Source of the DNA: Arthrobacter sp. efr-133-R2A-120
Lineage (GTDB): Bacteria; Actinomycetota; Actinomycetes; Actinomycetales; Micrococcaceae
Length of the DNA: 64,000 nt
Direction: 5' to 3'
NCBI RefSeq assembly: GCF_030209835.1
Contig: NZ_JARVRF010000011.1
Coordinates: 124,001-188,000 of the forward strand
Positions within the stretch are counted from its first letter, which is position 1, and every line of letters starts with the position of its first letter. The notes under the pieces are model-generated. The model searched no databases. It was not told the DNA's origin and was given only the letters and a program-made list of their open reading frames with translations. A program made the position numbers and the translations under genes. Positions 1 to 8,663 of the stretch are shown here, one piece after another.

Positions 1-866
1 ATCTGCTGCGCCTCGGTGAATCCGCTGCGCGCGGTCTTGATGCTGATGGCGTTGCATCCGCCGGAGAGCAGCTCCCGGGATGCGTCGCCGGCCGTGGGGA
101 CGCTTTCATCACCGACCACGGGAATGGGGGATTTCTCCACCAGGCGTCGGCGACTCATGGCCTCGTTGGCGTCGCATGGTTCCTCCAGGAGGGAAAGTCC
201 CAGGCCGTCCGTGCGGCGCAGCACCTCGAGCGCTTCGTTGGCGGTCCAGCCTCGATTGGCATCGAGGTACAACTCGGTGCCCGGGCCCAGCCCCGCACGC
301 AGTACGCGGCAGGCCTCGATGTCCAATGACAGCGGGCGGCGCCCGACTTTGAGCTTGAAGGTGTTGATGCCGTATTCGTCCTGGAACCGCAGGGCCTCGT
401 CCAGTAGTCGCTGCGCCGGTTGGAAGCCGAGCATATGGCTGACTTCCATGGAGTCGGTGAAGCCTCCCAGCAGCCTGCTGACCGGAGTTCCAGTGGCTTT
501 GCCGATGATGTCCCAGAGGGCGATGTCCAGACTGCCTTTGGCCACCTGGTTATTGATTGTCCTGGCCAGAACCTGGTGGATCTTCCCGCGGTGCATGGGG
601 TCGAGTCCAATCACGGCCGGAGAGAAGATTTTGGTGACCACCGAGATGATGGAATCCTGCGTCTCGCCATAGGTGAACGCGCGTGGTGGAGCATCCGCCG
701 TGCCCACCACGCCGTCGTCTGTGTGGATCCGGATGAGGACGTGCTCGGCGTCGGACACCCGCCCGCTGGCGAACTCCAAGGGCTTGGAGTAGGGGATCGA
801 GTAGGGGATCGCTTCAATGCGCTCAATCTTCACGGGTGCCTTCAGGGATTTGGAATGGTTGGTCAC
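1..866 (-). CDS. Muconate cycloisomerase-like enolase-superfamily protein (3' end cut by window)
   Basis: This is the N-terminal part of a mandelate racemase/muconate-lactonizing enzyme; the C-terminus lies outside the window. Reading the minus strand shows the capping domain (IERIEAIPYSIPYSKPL), then the barrel with the KLKVG (KxK) catalytic lysine, metal ligands in YLDANRGW, LLEEP and VVGDES, and the opposite lysine region NAISIKTARSG. All superfamily catalytic positions visible here are intact. A GTG at 866 follows GAGGGAAAG by ten bases; an in-frame GTG at 833 is a later option. Muconate cycloisomerases act after catechol ortho-cleavage, and catechol is the known product of the neighbouring iac pathway, so a role downstream of indoleacetate breakdown is plausible. 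Other members of the family racemize or dehydrate acid sugars, so the substrate is not fixed by sequence. Confidence 0.8.
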   Translation of the reverse strand, partial: MTNHSKSLKAPVKIERIEAIPYSIPYSKPLEFASGRVSDAEHVLIRIHTDDGVVGTADAPPRAFTYGETQDSIISVVTKIFSPAVIGLDPMHRGKIHQVLARTINNQVAKGSLDIALWDIIGKATGTPVSRLLGGFTDSMEVSHMLGFQPAQRLLDEALRFQDEYGINTFKLKVGRRPLSLDIEACRVLRAGLGPGTELYLDANRGWTANEALEVLRRTDGLGLSLLEEPCDANEAMSRRRLVEKSPIPVVGDESVPTAGDASRELLSGGCNAISIKTARSGFTEAQQ

Positions 867-1014
867 AAGGGTGATGCTTTCCCTCAATATCCTTGCGTTG
901 AATTCCGTGGGCGAAAATGCGAAAAATCACTGCCGGGCGTAAAGCTTTATACCCTTCCGAGGTAAGGAAATCCCCAATACCCTGCTGATAAACAACGTGA
1001 AAGGAGAACACCCG

Positions 1015-1284
1015 ATGGCCCATCCCAAGAAGCACGACCGGATGTTCCTGACTTGCTATGCGGACACCTTCGGCTACGGCTGGCACCATGTGGACCTGTT
1101 CGTCCACGACGAGAACGACCTGGAGGTGAACTGGGTGCACTGGCAGGCGGACCATGACGGACCGGAGGCCGCCGACGCCATTACAGCCCGGATTGAACCC
1201 AAGCTGAAGCGGATGACTGAATGGAAGCATGGAATCAGTGCCAACGGTTCCGAGTACTGGACTGCCGACGCGGCCTGGGCATGA
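1015..1284 (+). CDS. Small protein of unknown function
   Basis: This encodes an 89-residue protein I do not recognise. The ATG at 1015 is preceded by AAGGAG at a good distance; an upstream in-frame GTG at 997 would overlap that ribosome binding site. The product is acidic and rich in Trp and His (WHHVDLF, VNWVHWQADHD), has no signal peptide or membrane segment, and is probably cytosolic. It is divergent from the cycloisomerase-like gene and ends just before a strong hairpin shared with iacH. No function is assigned. Confidence 0.7.
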   Translation: MAHPKKHDRMFLTCYADTFGYGWHHVDLFVHDENDLEVNWVHWQADHDGPEAADAITARIEPKLKRMTEWKHGISANGSEYWTADAAWA

Positions 1285-1318
1285 TCCCGAGAGGCGCAGC
1301 GTAGTTTTGACGCAGGTA

Positions 1319-1358
1319 AGGGAAGGTCCCGTTTGGAAATCCAAACGGGACCTTCCCT
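1319..1358. terminator. Bidirectional hairpin terminator
   Basis: A perfect inverted repeat has arms 1319-1336 and 1341-1358 and a 4-nt loop (AAAT); the core arm is GGTCCCGTTTGG. It lies between the convergent ends of the small gene and iacH and can serve both strands. Confidence 0.8.
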
Positions 1359-1378
1359 CGTGCATCGGACCTGCTTGG

Positions 1379-2659
1379 CTACACGTGAGCCAGGGAAGCT
1401 TCAAGCCGCTCCGCGATGGAGAAGAGGCGGTGTTCGCGGCCGGGGGCTCCGATGAGCTGAATGCCGAGGGGCATTCCGCCGGAGTCGCGGAGGCCGGGGA
1501 TGGTGATGACCGGTAGGCCCAATGCCTGCCAGGGGCGGCTGAGCACTGGAGTGCCGGTGGCTTCGATGCCGGCAGGAGCGGCGCCGAGGGCAGCCGGGCC
1601 AAGGATCGCATCGAACTGATCAAGGGCAGCCTCCACGGACGTTCGGGCGTCCGCGACGCGGTAGAGGGCTGCGACATAGTCCGCCTCGGGTGTAGTGGCG
1701 CCGGTTGTCAGTAATTCGGCCAGCGGGACGCTCAGCCGGTCTAGCTGTTGCAGCTCCCAGGAGCGCTCGCGAGCTGCTTCGAAGGCCATGATTGTGGCGT
1801 GGTCATCGGCGAGCCGGCGGACGACATCGTGGTCGGTCCAGTCTTCGCAGTGGAAACCTTCATGACTGATCGCCGCGACAGCCTGTTCGACGGCGGCGGC
1901 CATGTCCGCCGAGACCTCGCCGAGGCCACTGCTGTTCCATAGCAGGAGGCGCACGGAATTGCCGTCAGCTTTGTCCTTCGAAGCCAGCTCATCCCCGATC
2001 AGGGCGCACCACGCGAGATGGAGATCCGTCACTGTCCGTGCTACGAATCCGAGAGAGTCCAATGAAGGGCTGAGCCCGGTGACACCGCTCATGGAGAACT
2101 GTCCCTTGGCTGCGACAAACCCTGCGACCCCGCAGAACGACGCCGGGCGGGTAAGCGATCCTGCCGTCTGAGTTCCAATGGCCAATGGGACCATTCCTGC
2201 GGCGACGGCGGCCGCCGAACCGCTGGACGAGCCGCCTGGTGTGTGGGCGGGATTCGTGGGATTCCGTGTAGGCCCGGGGGCGAAGTAGCCGAACTCGGTG
2301 GTGACCGTCTTGCCCATGACCACGGCGCCTGCCCGCCGGAGAAGCTTCACGCAATCGGCATCTGAGCCGGCTGGTTCGCCGCCGCGCAACACGCTGCCGC
2401 AGCGGGTGGGAAGCCCCTGGACGTTGATCAGGTCCTTGACACCCACGGGCACTCCCCAAAGTGGCCCGCGGGGATTTGCCGAGCGCTCCAGTTCCCGCGC
2501 AACGGAGCGGGCGCCGGCCGCATCGATCTCGACCCAGGCCCGGATCTCGGGTTCCGTAGCCTGCATGCGCTGCCAGGCCTGTTCGACGGCTGAGCCCGGC
2601 GTCACGGCGCCGGACGCCAGGGCCGTGGAGAGCTCGCGGAGCGAACCGTCGGAGCTCAA
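1379..2659 (-). CDS. iacH: Amidase IacH of the indole-3-acetate cluster
   Basis: This 426-residue protein belongs to the amidase-signature family. The Ser-cisSer-Lys triad is visible as Lys75 in VGVKDLIN, the GGSSSGS loop at about 142-148, and Ser168 in TQTAGSLTRPAS. It is of normal family length with no signal peptide, so it is cytosolic. In known iac clusters IacH is an amidase-like protein whose exact step is not firmly established; it is often considered for amide forms or intermediates of indoleacetate. Its start overlaps the iacG stop (ATGA), so the two are translationally coupled. The assignment as iacH rests mainly on company with iacA-G and iacI. Confidence 0.85.
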   Translation of the reverse strand: MSSDGSLRELSTALASGAVTPGSAVEQAWQRMQATEPEIRAWVEIDAAGARSVARELERSANPRGPLWGVPVGVKDLINVQGLPTRCGSVLRGGEPAGSDADCVKLLRRAGAVVMGKTVTTEFGYFAPGPTRNPTNPAHTPGGSSSGSAAAVAAGMVPLAIGTQTAGSLTRPASFCGVAGFVAAKGQFSMSGVTGLSPSLDSLGFVARTVTDLHLAWCALIGDELASKDKADGNSVRLLLWNSSGLGEVSADMAAAVEQAVAAISHEGFHCEDWTDHDVVRRLADDHATIMAFEAARERSWELQQLDRLSVPLAELLTTGATTPEADYVAALYRVADARTSVEAALDQFDAILGPAALGAAPAGIEATGTPVLSRPWQALGLPVITIPGLRDSGGMPLGIQLIGAPGREHRLFSIAERLEASLAHV

Positions 2660-3171
2660 GCGACGAGCTCCGGAGTCACGGAAAGGCGATGAAACTGCCT
2701 CTTGAAATAAATGAGGCTGTCACGCCCCTCCTGGACCTCGACACGTTCTACCTGGACGAAAATTACCGAGTGCGATCCCTGGACGCTGCGCCCGCTGATG
2801 CGACCCACGATCTTGACAAGGGCGTCACGCAGCACGGGCACGGCGTCAGTGCCCTTCTCCCAGATGTCCCAGCCAAAGCGCTCCTCCATGGGAACGCGCG
2901 TCGCTCCGGAGAAATGCCGGGCGAGTTCCTCGTGTTCGCCGCTGAGGACGTTGATGCACACTTGGCCATTGCTGTTGAAGATATCGTGTGTGGCGCTGTT
3001 CTGGTTGACGCAAACCAACACAGTGGGTGGGGAGTCGGTAACCGAGCAGACGGCGCTAACGGTGATTCCCACGCGCCCGTGCGGACCGGCTGTGGTCACC
3101 ACGTTCACAGCCGCAGGCAGGTGCGCCATGGCAGACCGGAAATCTTTCTGGATTTGCGTGAGTTCAGGCAT
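2656..3171 (-). CDS. iacG: Flavin reductase IacG
   Basis: This 171-residue flavin reductase of the HpaC/DIM6-NTAB fold would use NAD(P)H to make reduced flavin for a two-component monooxygenase. Typical features are FRSAMAHLPAAVNVVTT at the N-terminus, the flavin-binding TVSAVCSVTDSPPTVLVCVN segment, CINVLSGEHEELARHFSG, and the C-terminal GSHSVIFVQVERV. The natural partner here is the acyl-CoA-dehydrogenase-fold oxygenase IacA at 8664-9803. It overlaps iacH by four bases and forms a separate short minus-strand unit, split from iacF by the plus-strand response regulator. Confidence 0.88.
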   Translation of the reverse strand: MPELTQIQKDFRSAMAHLPAAVNVVTTAGPHGRVGITVSAVCSVTDSPPTVLVCVNQNSATHDIFNSNGQVCINVLSGEHEELARHFSGATRVPMEERFGWDIWEKGTDAVPVLRDALVKIVGRISGRSVQGSHSVIFVQVERVEVQEGRDSLIYFKRQFHRLSVTPELVA

Positions 3172-3195
3172 TTCTCTTCTCCAACTGTCGTGAAC

Positions 3196-3219
3196 ATTAA
3201 TTCTGATCAGTCCATTAAT
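3196..3219. promoter_or_regulatory. Candidate operator in the iacG/response-regulator divergent region
   Basis: The inverted repeat ATTAAT-N12-ATTAAT lies in an AT-rich stretch between the divergent iacG and the FixJ-like gene. It is a candidate site for the cluster's response regulator. This is inference from position and symmetry only. Confidence 0.3.
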
Positions 3220-3406
3220 CCTTGTGATAAGAATCTATGGCGGACTGGACTTAATGGGTATTGCGATTTGTTCCACCCATTTTCAGAACTCGCTTCAGCG
3301 TTGTAGGTAGTTTCCTTAGCATGTTATTGATTGACGGCCATGCCGTGGGCTCGATACCGTCGAGTTTCCCCCTACTACACCCCCAGGCAGTGCAAGGTCC
3401 TCACAC

Positions 3407-4033
3407 ATGGATTCACCAGAAGCCCTCGTTTACATCGTCGACGACGACCAGGAGCTGTGTGCCTCTTTGGCCTGGCTGCTTGAATCCGTCAGCATCCAGT
3501 CCCGCAGCTTCTTTGACGTCGCGTCGTTCCTGGCTCAGTATGACCCCGATATCCCGTCGTGCCTGGTCCTGGATGTCCGGATGCCGAGGACCGGCGGGTT
3601 TCAATTGCAAGAGACCTTGAACCAGATCGCTTCGCCTATCCCCATCATTTTTGTGTCCGCTCACGGCGACATCCGCATGTCAGTGAAAGCGCTGCGCCAA
3701 GGGGCTGTCAATTTCCTGGAGAAGCCGTACGACCCACAGCACATGTTGGATGTGGTGCAGGAAACGCTCGAACTCGCACGCGCGCGCTTTGAATCCAACC
3801 GCGGGCGGCGGGAAGTCGAGCAACGGATCGCAGGGCTGACGCCCCGTGAACGGGAGATTCTAGCCCTCGTTATCGACGGTCTGCCGAGCCAGAACATCGC
3901 GAGGAAGTTGGGGACCAGCGTGAAGACCATTGACGTCCACCGCACGAGGATCAAGGCGAAGACCGGAGCAGACAGCATCGCCACACTGGTCCGGGACATT
4001 CTTCAAAACAACGTCACGGTCGCCCCAGGCTGA
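3407..4033 (+). CDS. FixJ-family response regulator
   Basis: This 208-residue response regulator has a receiver domain at about 1-125, with an acidic cluster Asp12-14, phosphoacceptor Asp56 in LVLDVRMP and the conserved lysine in NFLEKPYDP. A LuxR-type helix-turn-helix follows at about 140-200 (LTPREREILALVIDG, SQNIARKLGTSVKTIDVHR). The domain order and the HRTRIKAKTG end are typical of FixJ/NarL transcription activators. It is inserted on the plus strand between iacF and iacG. Its likely sensor is the PAS histidine kinase at 9913-11457, at the other end of the cluster. It probably controls iac transcription in place of the MarR-type IacR found in many pseudomonads. Confidence 0.9.
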   Translation: MDSPEALVYIVDDDQELCASLAWLLESVSIQSRSFFDVASFLAQYDPDIPSCLVLDVRMPRTGGFQLQETLNQIASPIPIIFVSAHGDIRMSVKALRQGAVNFLEKPYDPQHMLDVVQETLELARARFESNRGRREVEQRIAGLTPREREILALVIDGLPSQNIARKLGTSVKTIDVHRTRIKAKTGADSIATLVRDILQNNVTVAPG

Positions 4034-4060
4034 AGCCGGACCGCAGGTGCTCTGCACGAA

Positions 4061-4110
4061 CAAAGGAGCCCCGTGGTCGATTCGCATGGATCGACCACCG
4101 GGCTCCTTTG
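4061..4110. terminator. Bidirectional hairpin terminator
   Basis: A long inverted repeat has left arm CAAAGGAGCCC plus GTGGTCGA and a near-perfect right arm ending GGGCTCCTTTG at 4110. It separates the convergent response-regulator and iacF genes. Confidence 0.75.
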
Positions 4111-4132
4111 CGAGAGCCGGGAACTCTTGCTT

Positions 4133-5092
4133 TCAGAGGAGCTCCAGGACCAGCCTGGGGGACTTTGACCGGGAAACGCAGGCCGCGATCTGGTCGTTGG
4201 CGTTCTTTTCGCTGCTGGACATGCACTGGTCCCGGTGGTCCGGTTCGCCTTTCAGGACGCCCATGATGCATGTGCCGCAGATCCCTTCCTGGCACGATGT
4301 GTCCACTTCGACCCCGTTATCCGCGAGGACCTGCACGATGGACTGACCAACGGGCACCTCATAGACCTCGTCGTCGAGTTCCACCTCAAAAGGTGTATCG
4401 CCGGCTGTGTCCACGGGCTCGGCGGCCTGGAAGTGCTCGATATGGACGTTGTCCTCAGGAATCACGGAAGCCGCGCTTTCCCGGACGCGCTCCATGAACC
4501 CCTGAGGTCCGCAGGTATAGACGTGCGAGGCAGCGCTGAGGCCCGCGAACGCGCCGTCCAGAACGGCCGGCTGCTGCTCACGCTGCAGTCCGAAATGGAA
4601 GTGGACACGTTCGCCGAAACCGCTGCGCTTCTCAAGGAGTTCGCAGAAGGCGGCATCCTCACGGGAACGGGCAAAATAGTGCAACTCGAACTCTTCGCCC
4701 TCCTTATGCAGGTGGTAGGCGATGCTGATCATCGGGGTGACGCCAATGCCCGCCGCCACCAGGATGTGCCGGTCGGCACCTTCGGCGACAGACAAGAGAT
4801 TGCGCGGTGCGCTGATCTCCAGCTCGTGACCGACCTCGACGTGATCGTGGAGGGCCTGGGAACCACCGCGCGACTCCGGCTCAAGCTTGACTGCAACCAC
4901 GTAGTCGTCAAGATCGTCAGGTGGACTGCACAGCGAGTACTGCCTGACAACGGCGGTCGGGCCGAGGACGTCGATATGCGCGCCCGCCGGATAGGGATCG
5001 AACGGCGCCCCGTCCGCACGTTGCAGGCGGAAGGACTTGATGTTGCTTGTCTCCTCCAGTACTTCAGCTACGCGTACCTTGAACATACCCAT
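4133..5092 (-). CDS. iacF: Ferredoxin-type reductase IacF of the Rieske oxygenase
   Basis: This 319-residue reductase resembles the vanillate demethylase/phthalate dioxygenase reductase family. It has an FMN-binding domain first (RQYSLCSPP near residue 71), then an NAD-binding domain (HILVAAGIGVTPM, YTCGPQGFM), and a C-terminal plant-type [2Fe-2S] domain with cysteines in DTSCQEGICGTCI and the later DQCMSS. It would pass NADH electrons to the IacC/IacD terminal oxygenase. It follows iacE on the same strand after a gap of about 48 bp with a purine-rich ribosome binding site. Length and domain order are normal. A second similar reductase sits at 55672-56649. Confidence 0.9.
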   Translation of the reverse strand: MGMFKVRVAEVLEETSNIKSFRLQRADGAPFDPYPAGAHIDVLGPTAVVRQYSLCSPPDDLDDYVVAVKLEPESRGGSQALHDHVEVGHELEISAPRNLLSVAEGADRHILVAAGIGVTPMISIAYHLHKEGEEFELHYFARSREDAAFCELLEKRSGFGERVHFHFGLQREQQPAVLDGAFAGLSAASHVYTCGPQGFMERVRESAASVIPEDNVHIEHFQAAEPVDTAGDTPFEVELDDEVYEVPVGQSIVQVLADNGVEVDTSCQEGICGTCIMGVLKGEPDHRDQCMSSSEKNANDQIAACVSRSKSPRLVLELL

Positions 5093-5140
5093 GGGGCAAC
5101 GCTCCTTTCTTCTGTCAGCTTGTAAATGGGCCGGCCGGAC

Positions 5141-5899
5141 CTAACGCATGTAAAGGCCGCCGTTGATGTCCCAGCAGGCTCCGGTGACCGAAGCGGCCCC
5201 GGGGGAGGCGAGGAGGGCCACGGTGTCGGCGATGAATTCCGCGTCGCCGAATCGGCCCACTGGAATGTTCGCCTTGATGGTGTCCAGCTTGTCCGGGTCC
5301 ACGGTTTCGTAGACCACGGGCAGGTCCAGTGGACCCGGGGAAACGGCATTGACGGTAACGCCGGAGGAGGCAAACTCGCGGGCAAACACCTTGGTGAGCG
5401 TGGACACCCCGCCCTTAGATGCAGCGTAGTGGGCTCCGGTGGCCGTGCCTCCGTTGTGGCCTGCCAGAGAGTGGATGTTGATGATCCGGCCGTAGCCACG
5501 GTCCCGGAAATGCGGACCGAACACCTGGCAGCCTAGGAAAGTGCCGTTGAGGTTGATCTCAACATTCGCGGAGAACTCCTCCGGAGTGATCTCCAGCAAA
5601 GGCGCGACTTGGGAACGTCCGGCATTGTTCACCAGGACGTCCGTGCCGCCCCACTTTTCAGCCAGGACGTCCCGAACAGCCTCGAAGTCGGCCTTTTTCC
5701 GGACATCCAGGGCGCCGGCCCAAGCGGTTTCCCCGGAGGGGTCCAGGCTGTCCGCGATGGGCTGTAGGGAGGCAGGGTTGGTGTCGGTTATGGCTACTCT
5801 GAAGCCTTCCTTGTGCAGCTTGCGGGCGATGGATTCGCCGAGGCCGCGGCCGGCGCCGGTGACCAGTGCGACATGGTTCACTGTGGATCCTGCGTTCAT
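5141..5899 (-). CDS. iacE: Short-chain dehydrogenase/reductase IacE
   Basis: This 252-residue classical SDR has the nucleotide motif TGAGRGLG near residue 12, VNNAG, the catalytic serine region NIHSLAGHNG, and YAASK with the active Tyr and Lys. The ATG at 5899 follows AGGA and lies eight bases after the iacD stop, so I prefer it to an in-frame start at 5983. In the indoleacetate pathway IacE acts on the hydroxylated or oxidised product of IacA, on the way to dioxindole-3-acetate; I take that role from other iac systems. The SDR fold and cofactor site are seen directly. Confidence 0.88.
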   Translation of the reverse strand: MNAGSTVNHVALVTGAGRGLGESIARKLHKEGFRVAITDTNPASLQPIADSLDPSGETAWAGALDVRKKADFEAVRDVLAEKWGGTDVLVNNAGRSQVAPLLEITPEEFSANVEINLNGTFLGCQVFGPHFRDRGYGRIINIHSLAGHNGGTATGAHYAASKGGVSTLTKVFAREFASSGVTVNAVSPGPLDLPVVYETVDPDKLDTIKANIPVGRFGDAEFIADTVALLASPGAASVTGACWDINGGLYMR

Positions 5900-5906
5900 G
5901 ATGGTC

Positions 5907-6464
5907 CTAAAGGAGGAAGCCAGAGGCGTTGACGGCGGAATCGGAGTTGACCAGTCGGATGAGTTTGAGCTCAATCCGGGCATCGTCGCCGTTGAAGCGG
6001 ATGCGGTGCGTCAGGTCGGCCCCCAGCATCTGGAACTTGTCGCGCTTGAAGCCCACCAGCACTTGCGCGGAGCGCAGGGTGACGGTGTCCGCGGTGATCT
6101 CTTCCACGGTGAAGCGGGAAATGGTGCGTGAGGTGCGGGCGGCAGCGACGGCGGACATCGAGTAGCCCTGCACAAGGCGCGTGACTCGCATGTGGCGCAT
6201 CCGCGCGTCGTCGTACACCATGTTCAGTGACGATTCGAAGTCCTCGGTGTCCGGGTCGACAGGGATGACGTACTTGGCGTCCTCCGTGTACAGCGTCTGC
6301 CAGAATTCGTAGTCCTTGTCGTCCAGCAGCTGGGCCTCGCGCCAGATCAGCTCGATGGCACGGCCCACGAGGGGATCGGCGAGTTGACCGAGTCCCACCT
6401 CGTAGCGCTGGGGCGCTGGGCGGTTGTCGATCGCTACAACTTCTTCGGCGGTGTCAGTTTTCAT
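5907..6464 (-). CDS. iacD: Rieske oxygenase small subunit IacD
   Basis: This 185-residue beta subunit of a ring-hydroxylating dioxygenase has the SnoaL/NTF2-like fold. Its N-terminal helix AIELIWREAQLLDDKDYEFWQTLYTEDAKYVIPV and the later TISRFTVEEI and LTHRIRFNGDDARIELKLIRLVNSD are typical. Small subunits are mainly structural in the alpha3beta3 oxygenase. Its start overlaps the iacC stop by eleven bases, and iacE starts eight bases after its stop, so these genes are tightly coupled. Confidence 0.9.
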   Translation of the reverse strand: MKTDTAEEVVAIDNRPAPQRYEVGLGQLADPLVGRAIELIWREAQLLDDKDYEFWQTLYTEDAKYVIPVDPDTEDFESSLNMVYDDARMRHMRVTRLVQGYSMSAVAAARTSRTISRFTVEEITADTVTLRSAQVLVGFKRDKFQMLGADLTHRIRFNGDDARIELKLIRLVNSDSAVNASGFLL

Positions 6465-7734
6465 CGCTCATCATCCTTTTCCACATTGCGTACGATTCGC
6501 GCATGCCGGTTTCGTCGGTCACGTGCGAGGTCTTCCAGCCTTCGTCCACGGTCACCTCACGTCCCAGGCCACGGTTGACCAGGATCGGCATGTCCGGGTT
6601 TGCGACGGCGCCGCGCTGCACCCGGTCCCAGGCCTCGGAGTCATCGGACGTGCCGAAGCCGAACGGCCCCTGGAAGTGCTCGTGGATGCGCAGGCGCTCG
6701 CGGTTCACGCTCTCCGGGCCGCCCTCGAGACCGAGCGCCATGTGCTGGATTTCCGTTTCGTTCACGGAGATGGGGCGCAGGACCCGGAAGAAGGACATGG
6801 ACAGGGAAAGGTTCGGGAACAGGTTCAGGTTGTAGCCGGCGCCGTGCATTGAGCGGACTATCCGCCGGACCTGCTGTTGGGGCATGATCTCAGAGAGTTC
6901 GTCGATGATGTGGCGGAAGCGCTCCTGCAGTTCCTCCATGCCGTCGTCCTCTTCCAAGTCCACGTGTTCGGGGACCATGATCGCCACGCTGTGCCCGTTG
7001 CCGAGGGCGTGGGTCACTGCCTTCTCGTCGGTCATGAAGGACAACATGTCCGCGGTTTCGGCGTCCACGGAGGCCATCCAGGAGCGGTGGACGATGGGGA
7101 AGTGGTAGCCGTCGGTGGTGTTTTCCAGCTGGATCTTCCAGTTGCCCTCGAAGCGGAACTTGTGCTCTCCCTGGACTTTGACGGGGAAGCCTGCGCCCTG
7201 CTTCATGAAGCGGTCGATCCAGATTTTCGCATCGCCGAGGAATTCCTCGAGCGGCTCGATGTCCGGTTTGAAACTGGCGAAAATGAGGCCGTTGTAGCTC
7301 TCCACGCGCAGGCGCTGCAGGGGCAGGTCGCGCTTTTCAGTCACTCCCTCGTAGCCGTCCGGGTAGGGGATGCCGCGGAGGTTTCCTTCGAGGGAGTAGG
7401 ACCACGAGTGATAGGGGCAGGTGAAACCGTTAGCTTTACCCTTGGGGACCTCGCAGACGCTCGCCCCGCGGTGGCGGCAGCGGTTAAGCAGGACGTTGAA
7501 GTTGCCCTTGCGGTCCCGGTTCACGATGACCGGCTGAAGCCCGATGTGCGACATCTTGAAGCTTCCTGCCTCCGGGATCTCACTTTCATGCGCCACCCAG
7601 ACCCACGTACTGTAGAAGATCCTTTCCATCTCCCAATCGAAGATCTCCGGGTCGGTGTAGAGCTGGGCGGCGACGCGGTCGCCTTGGGCAAGGGCGGCGA
7701 AGCCGCCGGTCCCTTCTGACGTTGGTGAAGTCAC
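6454..7734 (-). CDS. iacC: Rieske oxygenase large subunit IacC
   Basis: This 426-residue alpha subunit of a Rieske non-heme iron oxygenase has its [2Fe-2S] ligands at Cys86/His88 (NRCRHRG) and Cys106/His109 (FTCPYHSW). The mononuclear iron site is at His211 and His216 in ENTTDGYHFPIVH, after the bridging aspartate. The GTG at 7734 has AAGGAG seven bases upstream and places the N-terminus at normal length; the same reading frame stays open far upstream without coding sense. With IacD and IacF it is thought to convert dioxindole-3-acetate to catechol. The order iacI-iacC-iacD-iacE-iacF matches iac clusters described in proteobacteria. Confidence 0.92.
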   Translation of the reverse strand: MTSPTSEGTGGFAALAQGDRVAAQLYTDPEIFDWEMERIFYSTWVWVAHESEIPEAGSFKMSHIGLQPVIVNRDRKGNFNVLLNRCRHRGASVCEVPKGKANGFTCPYHSWSYSLEGNLRGIPYPDGYEGVTEKRDLPLQRLRVESYNGLIFASFKPDIEPLEEFLGDAKIWIDRFMKQGAGFPVKVQGEHKFRFEGNWKIQLENTTDGYHFPIVHRSWMASVDAETADMLSFMTDEKAVTHALGNGHSVAIMVPEHVDLEEDDGMEELQERFRHIIDELSEIMPQQQVRRIVRSMHGAGYNLNLFPNLSLSMSFFRVLRPISVNETEIQHMALGLEGGPESVNRERLRIHEHFQGPFGFGTSDDSEAWDRVQRGAVANPDMPILVNRGLGREVTVDEGWKTSHVTDETGMRESYAMWKRMMSDEN

Positions 7735-7760
7735 TGAATGCTCCTTGATTTTGCTTGGTG

Positions 7761-8243
7761 CTAGGCGTGGATTGGTGCGGCGAATAGCTTTTCGGTGCGG
7801 AAGTGGGAGATTCGGGCGGCGCCGTCGGCGTACTGAAAATCCACCGTGAGGCGCGCCGAGAGCAGTTCCGTGCCGCCGCCGTCGTACTCCGAAAGCTGTT
7901 GCATGATCCAGGTCCCGCTGGCGGCACTCGTCGCCGCCACAACGCTGCCGCCGCTTAGCAAGTGGATGTTCCGTTTGAAGTGCGACGACGGCGGGAGGAA
8001 GTCCGCGAGCATCGAAAGGATCGCTGGGCGGCCTTCCAAGCGGCCGAATTTCCCGGTGTATTCGGGGCCGATGCCTTCCCAGACCGCGTCCTCGGCGAAC
8101 AGGGAGGACATGTCCTCCCAAGAGAAGACCGGTTGCGGGACGTCGCAGAGTTCCATGTAGCGCGACAACGTGGAGCGCGCCGCCTCGCGGATTTCGAGGG
8201 TGGCGAGGCGTTCTTCCAAACTGCCCGCAGTGTCGCTTCTCAT
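7761..8243 (-). CDS. iacI: SnoaL-like protein IacI
   Basis: This 160-residue protein has a SnoaL/NTF2-like fold. An N-terminal helix, LEIREAARSTLSRYMELCD, is followed by SSLFAEDAVWEGIG and LLSGGSVVAATSAASGTWIMQQ. Family members can be small polyketide-cyclase or isomerase-like enzymes or oxygenase accessory subunits. In iac clusters IacI is conserved but its step is poorly defined. It lies four bases downstream of iacB and just before iacC, suggesting one operon. Confidence 0.82.
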   Translation of the reverse strand: MRSDTAGSLEERLATLEIREAARSTLSRYMELCDVPQPVFSWEDMSSLFAEDAVWEGIGPEYTGKFGRLEGRPAILSMLADFLPPSSHFKRNIHLLSGGSVVAATSAASGTWIMQQLSEYDGGGTELLSARLTVDFQYADGAARISHFRTEKLFAAPIHA

Positions 8244-8247
8244 CCTG

Positions 8248-8628
8248 CTAACCGGCCGTTTCGACGTCGTCTCGGATGGTGAGTGCCCGGCCGATCCGTG
8301 CCTCGATCTTGGCGTAGCGCCACAGCGCGTATTCGCCCACCATCGTGGTCCTGAACAGGTTGCAGGCGGCCTTCACGGTTTCTTGGGTATCGACATCGGC
8401 CAGGATGTAGCACGTCCAGGGCCACCCCTCGGACGGGCCTACCATGTGCGAATCGTCGTCCATGTCGCCGATGACGTCGACGCCGGGCAGCCGCGCCATC
8501 TCCGCCATCATTCCGGAGAACGCGGTCCAAACCTCGCCGATCCCGCTCTTGGGGAGGTCGAAGAAATTCTGGTTGATACCGATGCAAAACAGTACGCGCA
8601 AAGGTTGCGCGGCGGGGTTCTCGCTCAA
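8248..8628 (-). CDS. iacB: Conserved iac protein IacB
   Basis: This 126-residue cytosolic protein looks like a small ferredoxin-fold (EthD/dimeric alpha-beta barrel type) protein. It has an N-terminal strand RVLFCIGINQNFFDLP, VDVIGDMDDDSHMVG, and WPWTCYILADVDTQETV. IacB is a constant member of indoleacetate clusters and is reported to be needed for the early conversions, but its chemistry is not settled. It sits between iacA and iacI on the same strand. The assignment rests on position plus size rather than on catalytic motifs. Confidence 0.78.
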   Translation of the reverse strand: MSENPAAQPLRVLFCIGINQNFFDLPKSGIGEVWTAFSGMMAEMARLPGVDVIGDMDDDSHMVGPSEGWPWTCYILADVDTQETVKAACNLFRTTMVGEYALWRYAKIEARIGRALTIRDDVETAG

Positions 8629-8663
8629 GTCAGCTCCTAGGGGCCAGTTGTTGTGGAGGCGGC

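Noticed and set aside
155..826. Two separate short minus-strand reading frames under the first gene
   Set aside because: They are out-of-frame shadows. The true frame runs uninterrupted from 866 to the window edge and carries all enolase-superfamily motifs.
6454..8121. A 555-residue reading of iacC extending to 8121
   Set aside because: The extra N-terminus lies opposite iacI, is Arg/Pro-rich, and lacks homology. GTG 7734 has AAGGAG and gives a normal Rieske alpha subunit.
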